A stretch of DNA of 5,836 nucleotides from Kiloniellaceae bacterium (GTDB taxonomy: Bacteria > Pseudomonadota > Alphaproteobacteria > Kiloniellales > Kiloniellaceae), in NCBI GenBank assembly GCA_028280915.1, contig JANQKX010000051.1, positions 1-5,836 on the forward strand, given 5' to 3'. Position numbers and translations under genes: made by a program. This document shows, piece after piece, positions 5,626-5,836 of this stretch. Under the pieces are notes generated by a model. That model had not been told where the DNA came from. It worked only from the letters and a program-made list of their open reading frames with translations, and did not search any database. Every line of letters begins with the position of its first letter. The stretch's first letter is position 1.

Positions 5626-5836
5626 TTATGAATCAGCAAACAGCTCACCCTTTTGCCGGACCCGGCCCAGCAGGCCCACTTTCAGCTTTTCCATGGCGCG
5701 CTTTTCGATCTGGCGCACGCGCTCCTTGCTGAGGCCAAGCGTTTTTCCCAGCTCGCCCAAGGTGGCCCCGTTTGCGCTCAGGCGCCGGGTGGAGATGACC
5801 AGGCGCTCCCGGGGGTTCAACTGGTCCATGGCCTCG
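5626..5836 (-). CDS. rpoH: RNA polymerase sigma-32-like (heat-shock) factor, C-terminal fragment at window edge
   Basis: Only the last 69 residues are present; the gene continues beyond the right edge. They form sigma70-family region 4: LNPRERLVISTRRL, then TLGELGKTLGLSKERVRQIEKRAMEKLK, the helix-turn-helix that reads the -35 element. The short link between the RERLVISTRRL helix and TLGEL, and the arginine-rich RRL, fit RpoH better than RpoD, whose equivalent segment reads like LRFGL. The stop is TAA at 5628-5626, five bases from the convergent stop of the solute-binding-domain gene. No hairpin terminator is visible between them. Regions 1-3, including the RpoH box, lie outside the window, so the assignment among RpoH paralogues is open. 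Confidence 0.8.
   Translation of the reverse strand, partial: EAMDQLNPRERLVISTRRLSANGATLGELGKTLGLSKERVRQIEKRAMEKLKVGLLGRVRQKGELFADS

Noticed and set aside
1..5836. CRISPR arrays, insertion sequences, tRNA or rRNA genes, attachment sites
   Set aside because: No repeated spacers, transposase motifs, terminal inverted repeats or RNA-gene sequences were seen; nearly all the window is accounted for by coding regions.

Overview
The window looks like chromosomal DNA from a GC-rich proteobacterium, most likely an alphaproteobacterium of the Rhodospirillales type. The basis is the high GC of the main genes (205 of 300 bases, about 68%, hand-counted at 2401-2700), an alphaproteobacterial-style M48 lipoprotein with a LysM-like tail, a thermonuclease with an OB-like C-terminal extension, and the end of an RpoH-like sigma factor. 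The lineage is an inference from gene style; there is no rRNA or tRNA to fix it.

Layout. (1) 1-946, minus strand: a nearly complete proline iminopeptidase (pip) with an intact Ser-Asp-His triad, running off the left edge just short of its stop. (2) 947-1154: a 208-base divergent intergenic region with a tentative pip promoter and a small hairpin. (3) 1155-4466, plus strand: a tightly packed three-gene unit. It encodes a membrane-anchored thermonuclease-family protein with substitutions at key catalytic and calcium-binding positions, an M48 zinc-metalloprotease lipoprotein whose start overlaps the nuclease stop by one base, and a methyltransferase-like protein resembling histamine N-methyltransferase. 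The first two products are predicted to sit in or at the envelope; the third looks cytosolic. (4) 4467-5620, plus strand: a lower-GC two-gene cassette (about 52-56% in sampled stretches) with its own MerR-type promoter. Its 19-base spacer overlaps a 21-base inverted repeat. The genes are a short MerR-family regulator and, overlapping it by four bases (GTGA), a family-3 solute-binding-protein domain that cannot have a signal peptide. (5) 5626-5836, minus strand: the C-terminal region 4 of an RpoH-like heat-shock sigma factor, convergent with the cassette and ending five bases from it.

The most interesting part is the MerR plus solute-binding-protein pair. A binding domain normally exported to the periplasm is here made without an export signal and translationally coupled to a MerR regulator that has no ligand-binding domain of its own and no obvious sensor cysteine. 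I infer a two-protein, ligand-responsive transcription module controlling its own promoter, probably acquired by horizontal transfer. The second point of interest is the histamine-methyltransferase-like protein in an envelope-protease operon.
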